Below, one piece after another: positions 1-9,843 of a stretch of DNA of 64,000 nt. This DNA is from Ciborinia camelliae (taxonomy: Eukaryota > Ascomycota > Leotiomycetes > Helotiales > Sclerotiniaceae), in assembly GCA_025890175.1 (NCBI GenBank), contig JANPYM010000010.1, positions 1,270,427 through 1,334,426 on the forward strand, written 5' to 3'. The stretch's first letter is position 1; each line of letters begins with the position of its first letter. The translations under genes and the position numbers were made by a program. The notes beneath the pieces are model-generated. The model did no database searches. It saw only the letters and a list, made by a program, of their open reading frames with translations, and was not told where the DNA came from.

Positions 1-1480
1 AAATAAATTACTTAAATCAATATTATAAATTATTATTTTGAAAAAATAAAAAAAATTTTTTAATATTAAAAAAATAAATTTCAAATTTTTCCAATATTTT
101 TTTAATATAAATCGAATTATAAATCTTTAAAATATAATATTTTTTATTTTTTTCAATTTAAATTCCAAAAAATATTTAAATTGATTTAAAATCCTTATAT
201 TTTTATTTAATATTATTTTTTTTTTTAATAAAATTAATATTTATATATTTACTAATTAATAATAAATTGTTAATATATAACAAAAAAAATATTTTTTTTT
301 TAATAAAAAGATTCGGATTTATAAATATTAAAATTAATCCAATATTTTTCAAAAAATTTTAAATAATAAATTATTATATTTAAAATATTTGTTTTAATTT
401 GTAAAAAGATTTTTTTAATTTAAAATAAATATTTGAATTTTTTTTTAATATTTTTATAACTTTTTAAAAAAATTTTTTGAAAAATCAATATATTTCTATT
501 AAAATTTTAATATCAATTAATTTATTATTTAAAAATATTATATCAATATTTATATTATTAATTTTAAAATCTTTAATAATAATTTTTATTAATATAATTT
601 ATAATATAAAATATTTATTAATTTTTGTAAATATTTTTTTAAAATTAATATTTTTTTATTAAAAATAATTTTTTATTAAAAATAATTTTTAATTACAAAT
701 TATATCTTTTTTTTAACAATCTATCCAAATTGATTTAATTTGTTTTTTAAAATTCATTTAAAAATTATTAGTTTTTTTTTTTTTAAAATTATTCAAAAAA
801 TTTCAAAAATGTTATTTTTTTACAAACTTTTTAATTCAAATTTAATAATAAATATTTATGCTAAAATATTCTTTTATATAATATTTTCAAAATTTATTAT
901 TTTAATCGATATTTCTATATAAATCAATTTCTTAATATTATTAATATTAATTTTCAAAACTTTGTTTTATCAAACAATTTAATTATTAAAAAAAAATTTT
1001 AAATTTTTTTTTACAAAAATTAAATTTTAATTAAATTTTTTATTTTATAAAACAATCAAAAAAACAATATTATTTGCCTTCCTTTTTTTTAAAAAATTTT
1101 TTATTTAAAATAATAAATTTTTTTTATTATTTATATTAAATATAAAAATTTATAAATTTATATCAAACCACTTTTTATTTAAAATTTTTTTAAACGAAAA
1201 ATTATATTTATTAAAATTAATATTTACAATCTTAATAATTCTTTTAAAAAACAAATTTAGAAATAAATAAATATAATATTCTTTTATTTTTATAAAAATA
1301 TAATTCTTTTTTAATATTTTCAATTAAAACTTTTTTATTAGTTTTTTTGAATATTATAGATTTCAAACAAATGTTTTATAATTGAAAATTCGAAATCTCG
1401 AAAAGTCAAGTAATTTATTATAGTATGTTTCAAAGAAAATAGTTATAAACAAAAATAAATCAACATTTTCAAATAGAAAT

Positions 1481-1636
1481 TGTTGAAGATCATATTCACT
1501 ATAGTATGACCGAGGTCTACCCCACCTCCTAATATAGCTTAGCTTCCTCTATTGTACAGTACCCTCTACCTACTCTACAGTTCCTGTACATAGCTTTAGT
1601 CTACAGACACAATATACACATACTACATGTTCAATA
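1481..1636 (+). repeat. Solo LTR-like repeat, copy A (156 bp)
   Basis: This is a 156-bp unit starting TGTTGAAGATC and ending ATGTTCAATA, so its ends form a short inverted repeat (TGTTGAA / TTCAATA, the latter one C-to-T change from TTCAACA). It is flanked on both sides by GAAAT (1476-1480 and 1637-1641), a 5-bp target duplication as left by LTR retrotransposon integrase. Size and TGTTG start suit a Ty1/copia-type LTR. It is the least mutated copy together with copy D. No primer-binding site or coding remnant follows, so it is most simply a solo LTR. Confidence 0.7.
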
Positions 1637-3691
1637 GAAATATACAAATAAGAAATCGATTTATTAATTAAACAAAATATTTTGTAATAATTTTTTATTA
1701 ATTGATTTTTAAATTAATTTAAAATAATAAGTTTTAAGATTAAATATTAATATTTTATATCTTTTTTTTTGCAATATTGTTTATTAAATATTTTTCAAAA
1801 AAAAAGAATTTGAATTATTGATTAATTTTTTTAAATTTTTTTTAAAAATAAATATCGAACTTTTTTTTTTTTTTATTAATCTGTACAATTATAATTTTCG
1901 AATTAGATTTTCTTTTAATTATTTAAAACAATTTCGATAATATTGAAATTATAATTATAGTTTTTTTATTTAAAATATATTAAATTCAGTTAATCTAAAT
2001 TATATTATTAATAATAATAATAAAGTATTAATTTTTGATTAAAAAGATTAATTATATTTCAAAAAGATTATAATAAATTTGATAAAATTTAATAAATATA
2101 TGAATAATAATATATTTATTGAAATATTTTTTTATTTATTTTACAAAATAAAATTTATAAATTTTTTATTTTTTAATTTTAATTTTTTTGTTAAATTTAA
2201 AATTAATTATATATTTTTTGAATTAATTTAATTAATTATAATTCAAATATTCAAAATATTTATAAACAAACTTTACAAATATTTTATTTAAATTTATATT
2301 TTTATTATATATAATTAAAGTAAATTATTAAAAAATGTATAAATTTTTTAATCTTTTGGTAATAAAATATAGTTAATCGAATTTTCAATATAATACAAAA
2401 TTATTTTCAAATATAATTTTGTAATTAAAATTTATAAATAAATTTATAAAAATAAATTAAATAAAATTAAATTTAAATACAAATTATATATTAAATAATA
2501 TTATTGTTTTAATTTTAGTTTTCTTAAAAACAATATTTTTAATAAAAAAATTATTAATTATTTTTATATTTTTAAAAATTAATTAATATTAAATATATTT
2601 TAAATTATTAAGTTGTTTAATAAAATATTAGAAGATATCAAAATTAAATATTTATTTAATTAAATTAATTATATATATAATTAAATTAAAATAAATAATA
2701 TTATTATATTAATTATTAATAAAATTAATTTTAATATTTTTGTTTTTATTTTTGTTTTTTTTATTAACAAATTTTTTATTATTATTTTTAATATTTTTTT
2801 AAATCTTTATTAAAAAACAATAATCTTTTTAATAATATTTTATTTTCAAATAAAAATAATATTAATTTTTAGCAATTTTATTAATTTCATTTTCGAAATT
2901 ATTATTGCTTTCGTTTTAATTGTTTTGTTTAAAGCTATTATAGTTGTTATAATTTCGGAATTTATTATATTGTTTTTTTTTGTTATATTTATATTATGAT
3001 TTTCGATTATTAATAATGTTTATTGTTATTATTATAACTGGTTTTTTTATTATTATAAAAATAATTATAATATTTTAAAAAAAAAGATTGAAATTAAGAA
3101 TAAATATTTTAATTTATTATTATTTAAATAATTTAAAAATTTTAATCAAAAATTATTAAAAGATTTTTTTGTTATTAATAATTCGAATATTAAAAAAGAT
3201 TTGTTATTAAAAGTAAAAGAATTATTTAAGAAATTAATAAAATAATTAGATTTTAAAATTGAATTTAATATAATAAAATTGTTTTTTAATTTTTGTAATA
3301 AATTATGAATATATTAAATTATTATTTTTTTTTAATGTTTTTTATATATTAATAATATTAAAATTTTAAACAAAAAATATTAAAATTGAATAATATATAT
3401 TATTAATATTAAAGTTTAAAATCGATAAAGTATAATCACAATATTTTTTGTAATTGTTAAATAAATTTTTGTTATTTAAAACATTTAGTTTCTTTTTAAT
3501 ATTTTTTATAATATTAATAACTTTTACAAAAACTAATATTAAAAAAATCGAATTTTTAAATTTGTTTTAATTATTGTTTTTAAATATAATTATTTTTTTT
3601 CATTTCGTAATAATAAAAAAAAAGTTGAAAAAGATTATATTCGAGTTTAATATGATTGTTAATAAAATGCGATTATATAGGTCTTATAATC

Positions 3692-3847
3692 TATTGAATA
3701 TATAGTATATATATTGTATATATAAATAAACTAAAATTATATATAGGAATTGTAAAATAAATAAAGGGTATTATACAATAAAGAAAGTTAAGCTACATTA
3801 AGAGGTGGGGTAGATCTCGGTCACTATAGTGAATATGATCTTTAACA
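3692..3847 (-). repeat. LTR-like repeat, copy C, heavily RIP-mutated
   Basis: The reverse complement aligns over the same 156-bp span to copy A, starting TGTTAAAGATC and ending TATTCAATA. Nearly all differences are C-to-T or G-to-A, often in CpA/TpG contexts; for example the CACATACTACATG segment of copy A reads TATATACTATATA here. No matching 5-bp flanks are seen (TAATC versus AATTT), which is expected if the flanks also mutated. Confidence 0.65.
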
Positions 3848-4989
3848 AATTTATTATTAATTAATAAATATACAATCATTGATTTTATTAAAAAAAAAAT
3901 TAATATTAAATAAAAATATAAAAATATTAAATCAATATAAATATTTTTTAATATTCAAATTAAAAAAAATTAAAAATATTATACTCTAAAAATTTACAAT
4001 TCGGCTTATATCAAAAAAATATTAAAAAAATTCGAAATTTATTTTTTTAATATTAAAATTTATTTTTTATTTTTTAATACAATAATATATAAAACTAATT
4101 TTAATAATTTATTTTTTTAATAATAAAAAAAATTTTATTTTTAAATAATAAATTTTTATATTTATTTATTAAATATAATTCGATTAAATATTTTCTTCGT
4201 TATAAAATAATTTATAAAAATAATATAATTATTTGAAATATAATATTTTATATTTGTAAAATATTTATTTTAATATATTATAAAATCTTTTTTTTTTAAA
4301 ATTTTATATTTTAATTATTTATAATAATCTTTTTTTAAATATATAATTTATATTAATTTAATATAAAGTTTGAAATAATATCAAAAATTTATATAAAAAA
4401 CTATTATTATATAATATAAAAAAACAATTATTTAATTATTAATTAAATAAAAATTTATTTTTTAAAATATTATAAAAACAAAAATAATTGTTGTAAATAA
4501 AAATATTAAGAAATTTATATAAATAAAAAAATTAATTATAGATTTAAAAAAATATATAAAAATAAAATTATTTATTTTAATATTATTTGTAAATAATAAA
4601 AACAATATTAATTAAATTAAAAAAAACAAATTTTATAATAAAGCCAAATATATTGATATTAAATAGCATTATATCAAAAATAATATAATAAATAAAAATA
4701 AATTTAAAATACTTTAAATAATTAATATTAATTAAATTATAAATATTCTAACTAAACAATTAACCTTAATTAGCTTTTTTGTTCATTATATTAAAATAAA
4801 TTTAAATATAAAAAAAAAATAATTAATTATATTTAGAAAAAATTTGAATACTTTTATACTACAATATGATTATATTATATAATACAAAATAATTAAACTT
4901 TATTAAAAAATAAATATTATAACTATAAACTATTGTAAAAATTAATAAAGCTTAAAATATAATTTGATAATTGCTAATTATAAAGAAAA

Positions 4990-5321
4990 TATTGAAGATC
5001 ATATTATTATTATTGAACATGTAGTATGTGTATATTGTGTCTGTAGACTAAAGCTATGTATTGGAACTGTAAAGTAGGTAGAGGGTACTGTACAATAGAG
5101 GAAGCTAAGCTATATTAGGAGGTGGGGTAGACCTCGGTCATACTATAGTGAATATGATCTTCAACAATTATACCATATTTATTATAATATAGATAATTAA
5201 GATCTACCTCACTACCTAAAATAGCTTAGCTTCCTCTATTGTACAATACCCTCTACCTACTTTACAGTTCCTGTACATAGCTTTAGTCTATACACACAAT
5301 ACACATACTACATGTTTAATA
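4990..5321 (+). repeat. LTR-like repeat, copy B, split by a nested insertion
   Basis: Positions 4990-5010 carry the 5' end (TATTGAAGATCATATTATTAT) and 5172-5321 carry the rest, ending TGTTTAATA. Together they rebuild a copy of the longer subfamily also seen in copy E, which has an extra AT-rich stretch near its 5' end. The interruption is copy D with a duplicated ATTAT on either side. This orders the events: B inserted first and D later. Confidence 0.6.
5011..5166 (-). repeat. LTR-like repeat, copy D, nested in copy B
   Basis: This 156-bp reverse-strand copy begins TATTGAACATG and ends ATCTTCAACA. It is bounded by a perfect 5-bp duplication ATTAT (5006-5010 and 5167-5171). It is nearly identical to copy A and shows few RIP-type changes, so it is probably among the youngest insertions here. 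It keeps the intact TTCAACA terminus, confirming that the LTR ends are TGTTGAA...TTCAAYA. Confidence 0.7.
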
Positions 5322-5532
5322 AAAACAAATAAAACATTTTATTTATTATAACAATATTACAACTTTTTTATAATTTAAATCAATTAATAAACCTCTATCG
5401 CTAGATTAAGTTTCATCTTCTTTTTGATAATATATATTAAGAGAATTCGAAAAATAAAATAATTGTTAAGATATTTAAAAATATAATAATAATTAATAAT
5501 AAAATATTTTTATACAAAAAAATTAATATTAT

Positions 5533-5719
5533 TGTTAAAGATTATATTATTATACTATATTCATTATAATAGTATAGATAATCGAGGTCATTAAGGTCTA
5601 CTCCACCTCCTAATATACTAGCTTAGCTTTTTTTATTATATAATACCTTTTATCTATTTTATAGTTTCTATATATAGCTTTAGTCTATATATATAATATA
5701 ATATACTATATATTTAATA
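5533..5719 (+). repeat. LTR-like repeat, copy E (longer subfamily, degraded)
   Basis: The copy starts TGTTAAAGATT and ends TATTTAATA over 187 bp. It shares the extra AT-rich 5' segment with copy B and the central GGTCTACTCCACCTCC block with all copies. Many C-to-T and G-to-A changes are present. The flanks (ATTAT and AATTT) do not match, so no target duplication is preserved. Confidence 0.6.
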
Positions 5720-5857
5720 AATTTAAATATTTTATTTATATTAAAAATAAAAATAAAAACCTTCGATTTAAACTAAATATTTAACTAGCCGTTGTACAAA
5801 ATAAATTTTCAGACTGTAGTATACGCTATATGCGCATGTTGTGCATACAGCGCTTGC

Positions 5858-5881
5858 GCTTGCGCTAGCGCTAGCGCAAGC
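5858..5881. repeat. Perfect 24-bp GC-rich palindrome
   Basis: Starting GCTTGCGCTAGC, the 24 bases equal their own reverse complement and contain two overlapping GCTAGC cores. They lie in an island unusually rich in GCGC at the edge of the AT-rich block. It could be a protein-binding site, a recombination scar or a cruciform-forming boundary element; no function can be assigned. Confidence 0.8.
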
Positions 5882-6055
5882 AAGGTATCATAAATAGTCT
5901 AGCTTGTAGATAGTAATACTATAGCTTTTACTACATTACAATAACTGTGACTCTATTACAAACTATAGATTCGCAGAAACATTTTTTTATATTATAAAAA
6001 AAAGCAAAATTTATAGAGACAAGCCTCTAAACCTTCATTCCTCGCTACGCTCGAT

Positions 6056-6118
6056 TATTTCGGCTATTTCGGCTATTTCGACTATTTCGACTATTTCGAC
6101 TACTTCGGCTATTTCGCT
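6056..6118. repeat. 9-bp tandem repeat, about 7 units
   Basis: Seven consecutive 9-mers of the form TATTTCGRC occur, with TACTTCGGC and a terminal TATTTCGCT as variants. G/A variation at position 8 separates units (GGC, GGC, GAC, GAC, GAC, GGC), a transition pattern compatible with mild RIP or ordinary repeat drift. It lies between the palindrome and the P450 remnant. The rest of 5720-6440 shows nothing recognisable. Confidence 0.8.
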
Positions 6119-6442
6119 TAGCTCGCTTATTTAAGCTGGCTTAATTATTTTTTTAATAAAAAAGCATTGCTTATATAAGATAAGATTACGTAATACATGG
6201 TTCTTTGAAATTAAAGTTGATTTTGCGAATTCATTAAAGTAAATAAAAATATTAGATCTAATATTACATTTGGATATATTTAAGTGATGTTAATATATTT
6301 GAGGTATTATACAATATTTAAAGAGATGATAGGGAAATAAAAAAATGTTAGTTTTGGGTTTCTGTTCTTACAGTCTTCGCTCTAAGCGTGGGGCATAATA
6401 CGTAGATGGATAATAAATGAATATTGATATTACATTTGTAGG

Positions 6443-7141
6443 GAATATTTTAGCAATCGTCGCGAGATTTTTATTATCACGGCTATGGGCCAAGAGCTCT
6501 ATATTGTAACCTCTGCCGATGATGTATCCGCGATTTACAGAAACCCGACAGCATTCGATTTTGACTCCATAATCAAGGAAATATTGATTGATTTCGGAGT
6601 AACGTCTGGTACCTTTGAAAAAATGCATGAGCGCAATTGGCCACATAGCAAACACTGGATCGACATTGTCCATGAAATATTCAAGCTATAAATGCATCCG
6701 TGTGAGAAATTGCGGGAACTCGAAACGGTCTTCCTGGACAATATTAAAGATTCTTTGACTTGGAATAAACTATCCGGTAATATGGTTTTATCTGGAGACC
6801 GAGAGAATGGGGGAAAAGATCGTGTCTCTATTCAGATGGTGCTACGAGGTTCTTGTAGATTCAGCGTCAAACGCATTTTTTGGTAATGCGCTGCATAGGG
6901 TTGCCCCGGACCTTCTGAAAGATTTCCTTATATTTGATACAGAGAGCTGGAAGCCACCACTCCAGTATCCTAAAAGCGCCGCTAGGAATATGTATGATGT
7001 CAAAGCAAAAGGGGAAGCGACATTTGAAAAATATCTTGCTTTACCACTGAGCTAGTCCGACTCCAGAAATATCAATGATATTCGTAGACCTTTATCTCCT
7101 CGGCAGCTGCGTAGTATTGCTAAATCTCTTTGGTATCAAGC
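6443..7141 (+). pseudogene. Cytochrome P450 fragment, broken
   Basis: Translation from about 6443 gives a P450-like N-terminal half, including TAMGQELYIVTSADDVSAIY and NPTAFDFDSI, typical of fungal CYP proteins after the membrane anchor. The frame is stopped by TAA at 6689-6691, plausibly a C-to-T change of a CAA Gln codon, and resumes in frame with HPCEKLRELETVF. Near 6810-6825, in a GGGGGAAAAG run, the reading shifts by one register to SLFRWCYEVLVDSASNAFFG and continues to a TAG at 7053-7055, then to another stop near 7140. The N-terminal anchor, the I-helix, the ExxR motif and the heme-cysteine loop are all missing. It borders the AT-rich block and is most likely a decayed gene, perhaps RIP-damaged. 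Confidence 0.75.
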
Positions 7142-7243
7142 TTAGAAACTTGAAGATACGGCCACGCTCAAAAATACCAACATCTCAACATTGGAGTAGA
7201 GATTGTTATATCACTGGACAACAAGCTACCATGTGACTTAGGT

Positions 7244-7290
7244 GGTCTGAGTGGCTTAATCAGTGGCTTGATCAGTGGCTTGATCAGACC
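7244..7290. repeat. 12-bp triplicate inside a small hairpin
   Basis: Three 12-mers (GTGGCTTRATCA) run from 7251 to 7286. They are bracketed by the complementary arms GGTCTGA (7244-7250) and TCAGACC (7284-7290). The interval 7143-7706 otherwise shows only AGGTAAGTACT-like repeats near 7355-7392 and the probable leader of the next gene. Confidence 0.6.
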
Positions 7291-7706
7291 GTGATTCCAG
7301 CTTGGAGAGACAACCTACATTGAATGTATAGCCTACTACCTACCCGTCTTTATGCTTAGGTAAGTACTAGGTAAGTACTAGGTAGTAAGTTACCCATCGG
7401 AATTATTCCGATGGATCATTTCCCTTTCCGCCCTTACCCCGGATTTTACTCCGCATTATCAATCATCATCATCAACTTCCCTACCTACCAGACACTTCCA
7501 AGTTGCATTTATTATTTTTCGGCTTCATGAATTGAAACAAGTACAGTGAATTTTCTGCTGTTCTTATTGTCATTCACTCTTTTAATTCCATCCCTACAGT
7601 ACAATCATTATATCCAAGGGTTATATATATACATACTACATACCATTTGTACCACTGTTTACCAAGTGGTTTGTTCTTCAGTTCGTTCGATTCACATTAC
7701 ACAAAA

Positions 7707-9406
7707 ATGTCTACCGGTCTATATTTACGAACGGCGAGATCCTATGCCGGAAATTTTAGAAAGGTAGTTTATTGATATCTCCTGGTTTATGCATCTTTCT
7801 AATGAGATCTCTAGCAATCAATATTACTCGCTCGCACATTTGCATCGACGTCCCGTCTCAATGAAATCAACAAAGTCTTTCCTTCAGCATCCGAGGCCCT
7901 CAAAGACATGAAGTCAGACAGCACAGTTCTATGTGGAGGGTTTGGTCTCTGTGGTGTTCCCGATACCCTCATCGATGAAGTCGTCAAAAAGCCAGAGCTC
8001 AAGGGTCTTACTGCCGTTTCGAATAATGCTGGTACAGATGAATCGGGTCTTGGGAAATTGTTAAAGACAAAGCAGATCAAGAAGATGATAGCGAGTTATA
8101 TCGGAGAGAACAAAACTTTCGAGAAGATGTATCTCACTGGAGAAGTTGAGTTGGAATTAACACCTCAAGGAACTTTGGCAGAAAGATGTGCTTCGGGTGG
8201 TAAAGGTATACCTGCTTTCTACACACCTGCAGCATTTGGAACGGTTGTACAAACTGGCGAGCTTCCACTTCGTAACAACTCTGATGGAACACCCAAGGAG
8301 CTGTCTTACCCAAAGGATGTGAAAGTTTTTCACGGTAAACCGTATCTTTTAGAAGAGAGCATTCGAGGGGACTACGCATTTGTGAAGGCATGGAAAGCAG
8401 ACAAGCTCGGAAATTGTCAATTCCGGTTAGCAGCGAACAACTTTAATGGTGCTATGGGACGAAATGCAAAGATGACAATCGTGGAGGCAGAGAATATTGT
8501 TGAACCCGGAGATATCCCACCGGAGGCCGTGCATCTCCCAGGAATATATGTTAAGAGAGTGATTCAGTCCACAACGCCCAAGAACATTGAGAAATTTACC
8601 TTCGCAAAAGATCCAAATGACCCAGCGGCAAAGAGCGCCTTAGGTAGCGGCGACACCGCTGCCAAGCGAGAGCGAATTGTCAGACGCGCAGCAAAAGAAT
8701 TCAAAAATGGAATGTATGCCAATCTCGGCATAGGAATGCCAATGCTTGCGCCATCTTTCGTTGGTCCAGAAGTTGAGGTGCAGCTGCAATCAGAAAACGG
8801 TATTTTGGGATTAGGACCTTACCCCCAGAAAGGTTTCGAGGACGCAGATCTCATTAATGCTGGCAAAGAGACCGTGACACTCAACCCTGGTGCCGCGGTT
8901 TTCGGTAGCGAGGAGAGCTTTGGTATGATTCGATCAGGACGAGTGAATTTGACCATCTTGGGAGCTATGCAAGTCAGTGGAAATGGCGACCTTGCGAATT
9001 GGATGTTACCCGGAAAGATTAAGGGCTTTGGAGGAGCCATGGATTTAGTCAGTAATCCTTCAATGACGAAGGTTGTGGTAACGATGGAGCATTGTGATAA
9101 GAAAGGAAATGCGAAAATTGTGAAGCAGTGCGAGTTTCCTCTGACAGGGAAAGCATGCGTTTCAAGGATTATTACTGAATTGGTGAGTGGCTTGTTACCC
9201 GCCCCGATCGGAGCGTGATTACCCGATCAATGATGGCAGGCGGCAACGAACGAACAATATTGACAAAAATATAGGGTGTATTTGACGTCAACTTCACAAA
9301 GGGGCTTACCTTAATCGAAATCGCAGATGGGGTGACAGTGGAGGAGATCAAGAGCAAGACTGATGCGCCGTTTGCTGTAGCAGATGATCTAAAACCGATG
9401 TTGTAA
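7707..9406 (+). CDS. Succinyl-CoA:3-ketoacid CoA transferase (SCOT), mitochondrial
   Basis: The enzyme moves CoA between succinyl-CoA and acetoacetate (or acetate/propionate in fungi) in the mitochondrial matrix. Exons are 7707-7763, 7815-9182 and 9275-9406, giving 518 residues; both introns (51 and 92 nt) are phase 0. The N-terminus [19 protein letters not shown], rich in Arg and lacking acids, looks like a targeting peptide. The alpha domain carries [14 protein letters not shown]. The beta domain carries [11 protein letters not shown] and [12 protein letters not shown], whose Glu (about residue 346) is the family's CoA-thioester-forming residue. The last exon, [19 protein letters not shown], is the usual C-terminus, so a single-ORF reading ending at 9218 would lose it. 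Family size is about 520 residues, so it appears complete. It converges with the formamidase gene. Confidence 0.92.
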
Positions 9407-9843
9407 GCCACCAAAAAGAATGTGATTTTGTATAAAAGGGGGTCGGAGTTTAGCGATATTCGATTACAGCATCATAGGGCCTCAGAAAAGGCTTTTTTTC
9501 TCAACCAAACAAGTGCAGAAAGGTAGTATATCAGGTGGTATCTCCCCAACCTGTGGAGAAGTGCAAAAATCTGAAAATGAATTACCAGCAAACAATATTG
9601 CATTGATTAGAAACAGACATCGGCATTTTGAGGTGCTAGCTGCAGAATCATATCCGATTGCCGAAGTCACAACGGAGAGAGATGCAGGAAATGAAAATAT
9701 CCATACCACTTGTCATATCACTTATAGAAGTGATTCATTAGTGATCCATTCGTGCATGCCTTTTAGGTGAAAGAAAAAACGGCGCTAACCTATTTTCTCG
9801 CACCCTAAAATATGCCATGAAAAGCAGTCAAAGTCATATCTCA
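9407..9843. other. Convergent intergenic spacer (SCOT / formamidase)
   Basis: This spacer is the 3' side of both flanking genes. It contains AT-rich stretches and no ORF with family similarity; the 85-codon ORF here has no recognisable motif. Terminators and poly(A) sites are presumably here, but none can be placed firmly. Confidence 0.5.

Larger units (their letters stand above)
1..5760. other. AT-rich, RIP-like gene-free block
   Basis: The sequence is overwhelmingly A and T, with long A or T runs and no ORF that resembles a protein; the short ORFs inside are Phe/Ile/Lys/Asn strings expected by chance. The only higher-complexity islands are the LTR-like repeats listed separately. Comparison of those repeats shows mostly C-to-T and G-to-A differences, the signature of repeat-induced point mutation (RIP) known from filamentous ascomycetes. 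Transposon bodies once present are therefore probably mutated beyond recognition. The gaps between repeat copies (1-1480, 1637-3691, 3848-4989, 5322-5532) hold nothing else I can identify. The block could be subtelomeric, pericentromeric or an internal AT isochore; no TTAGGG telomere repeats are visible. Confidence 0.85.

Noticed and set aside
477..922. Two ORFs of about 60 codons in the AT block
   Set aside because: They are composed of Phe, Ile, Leu, Asn and Lys runs, as any A/T sequence would give. There is no motif and no codon structure.
1481..3847. A 2.4-kb DNA transposon with 156-bp terminal inverted repeats (copies A and C face each other)
   Set aside because: Copy A has its own 5-bp target duplication on both sides, so it is a separate insertion and not one arm of a larger element.
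4990..5166. A MITE with TTGAAGATCATATT inverted ends
   Set aside because: The left TTGAAGATCATATT belongs to copy B and the right one to the nested copy D. The ATTAT duplication shows that the apparent inverted ends come from two insertions.
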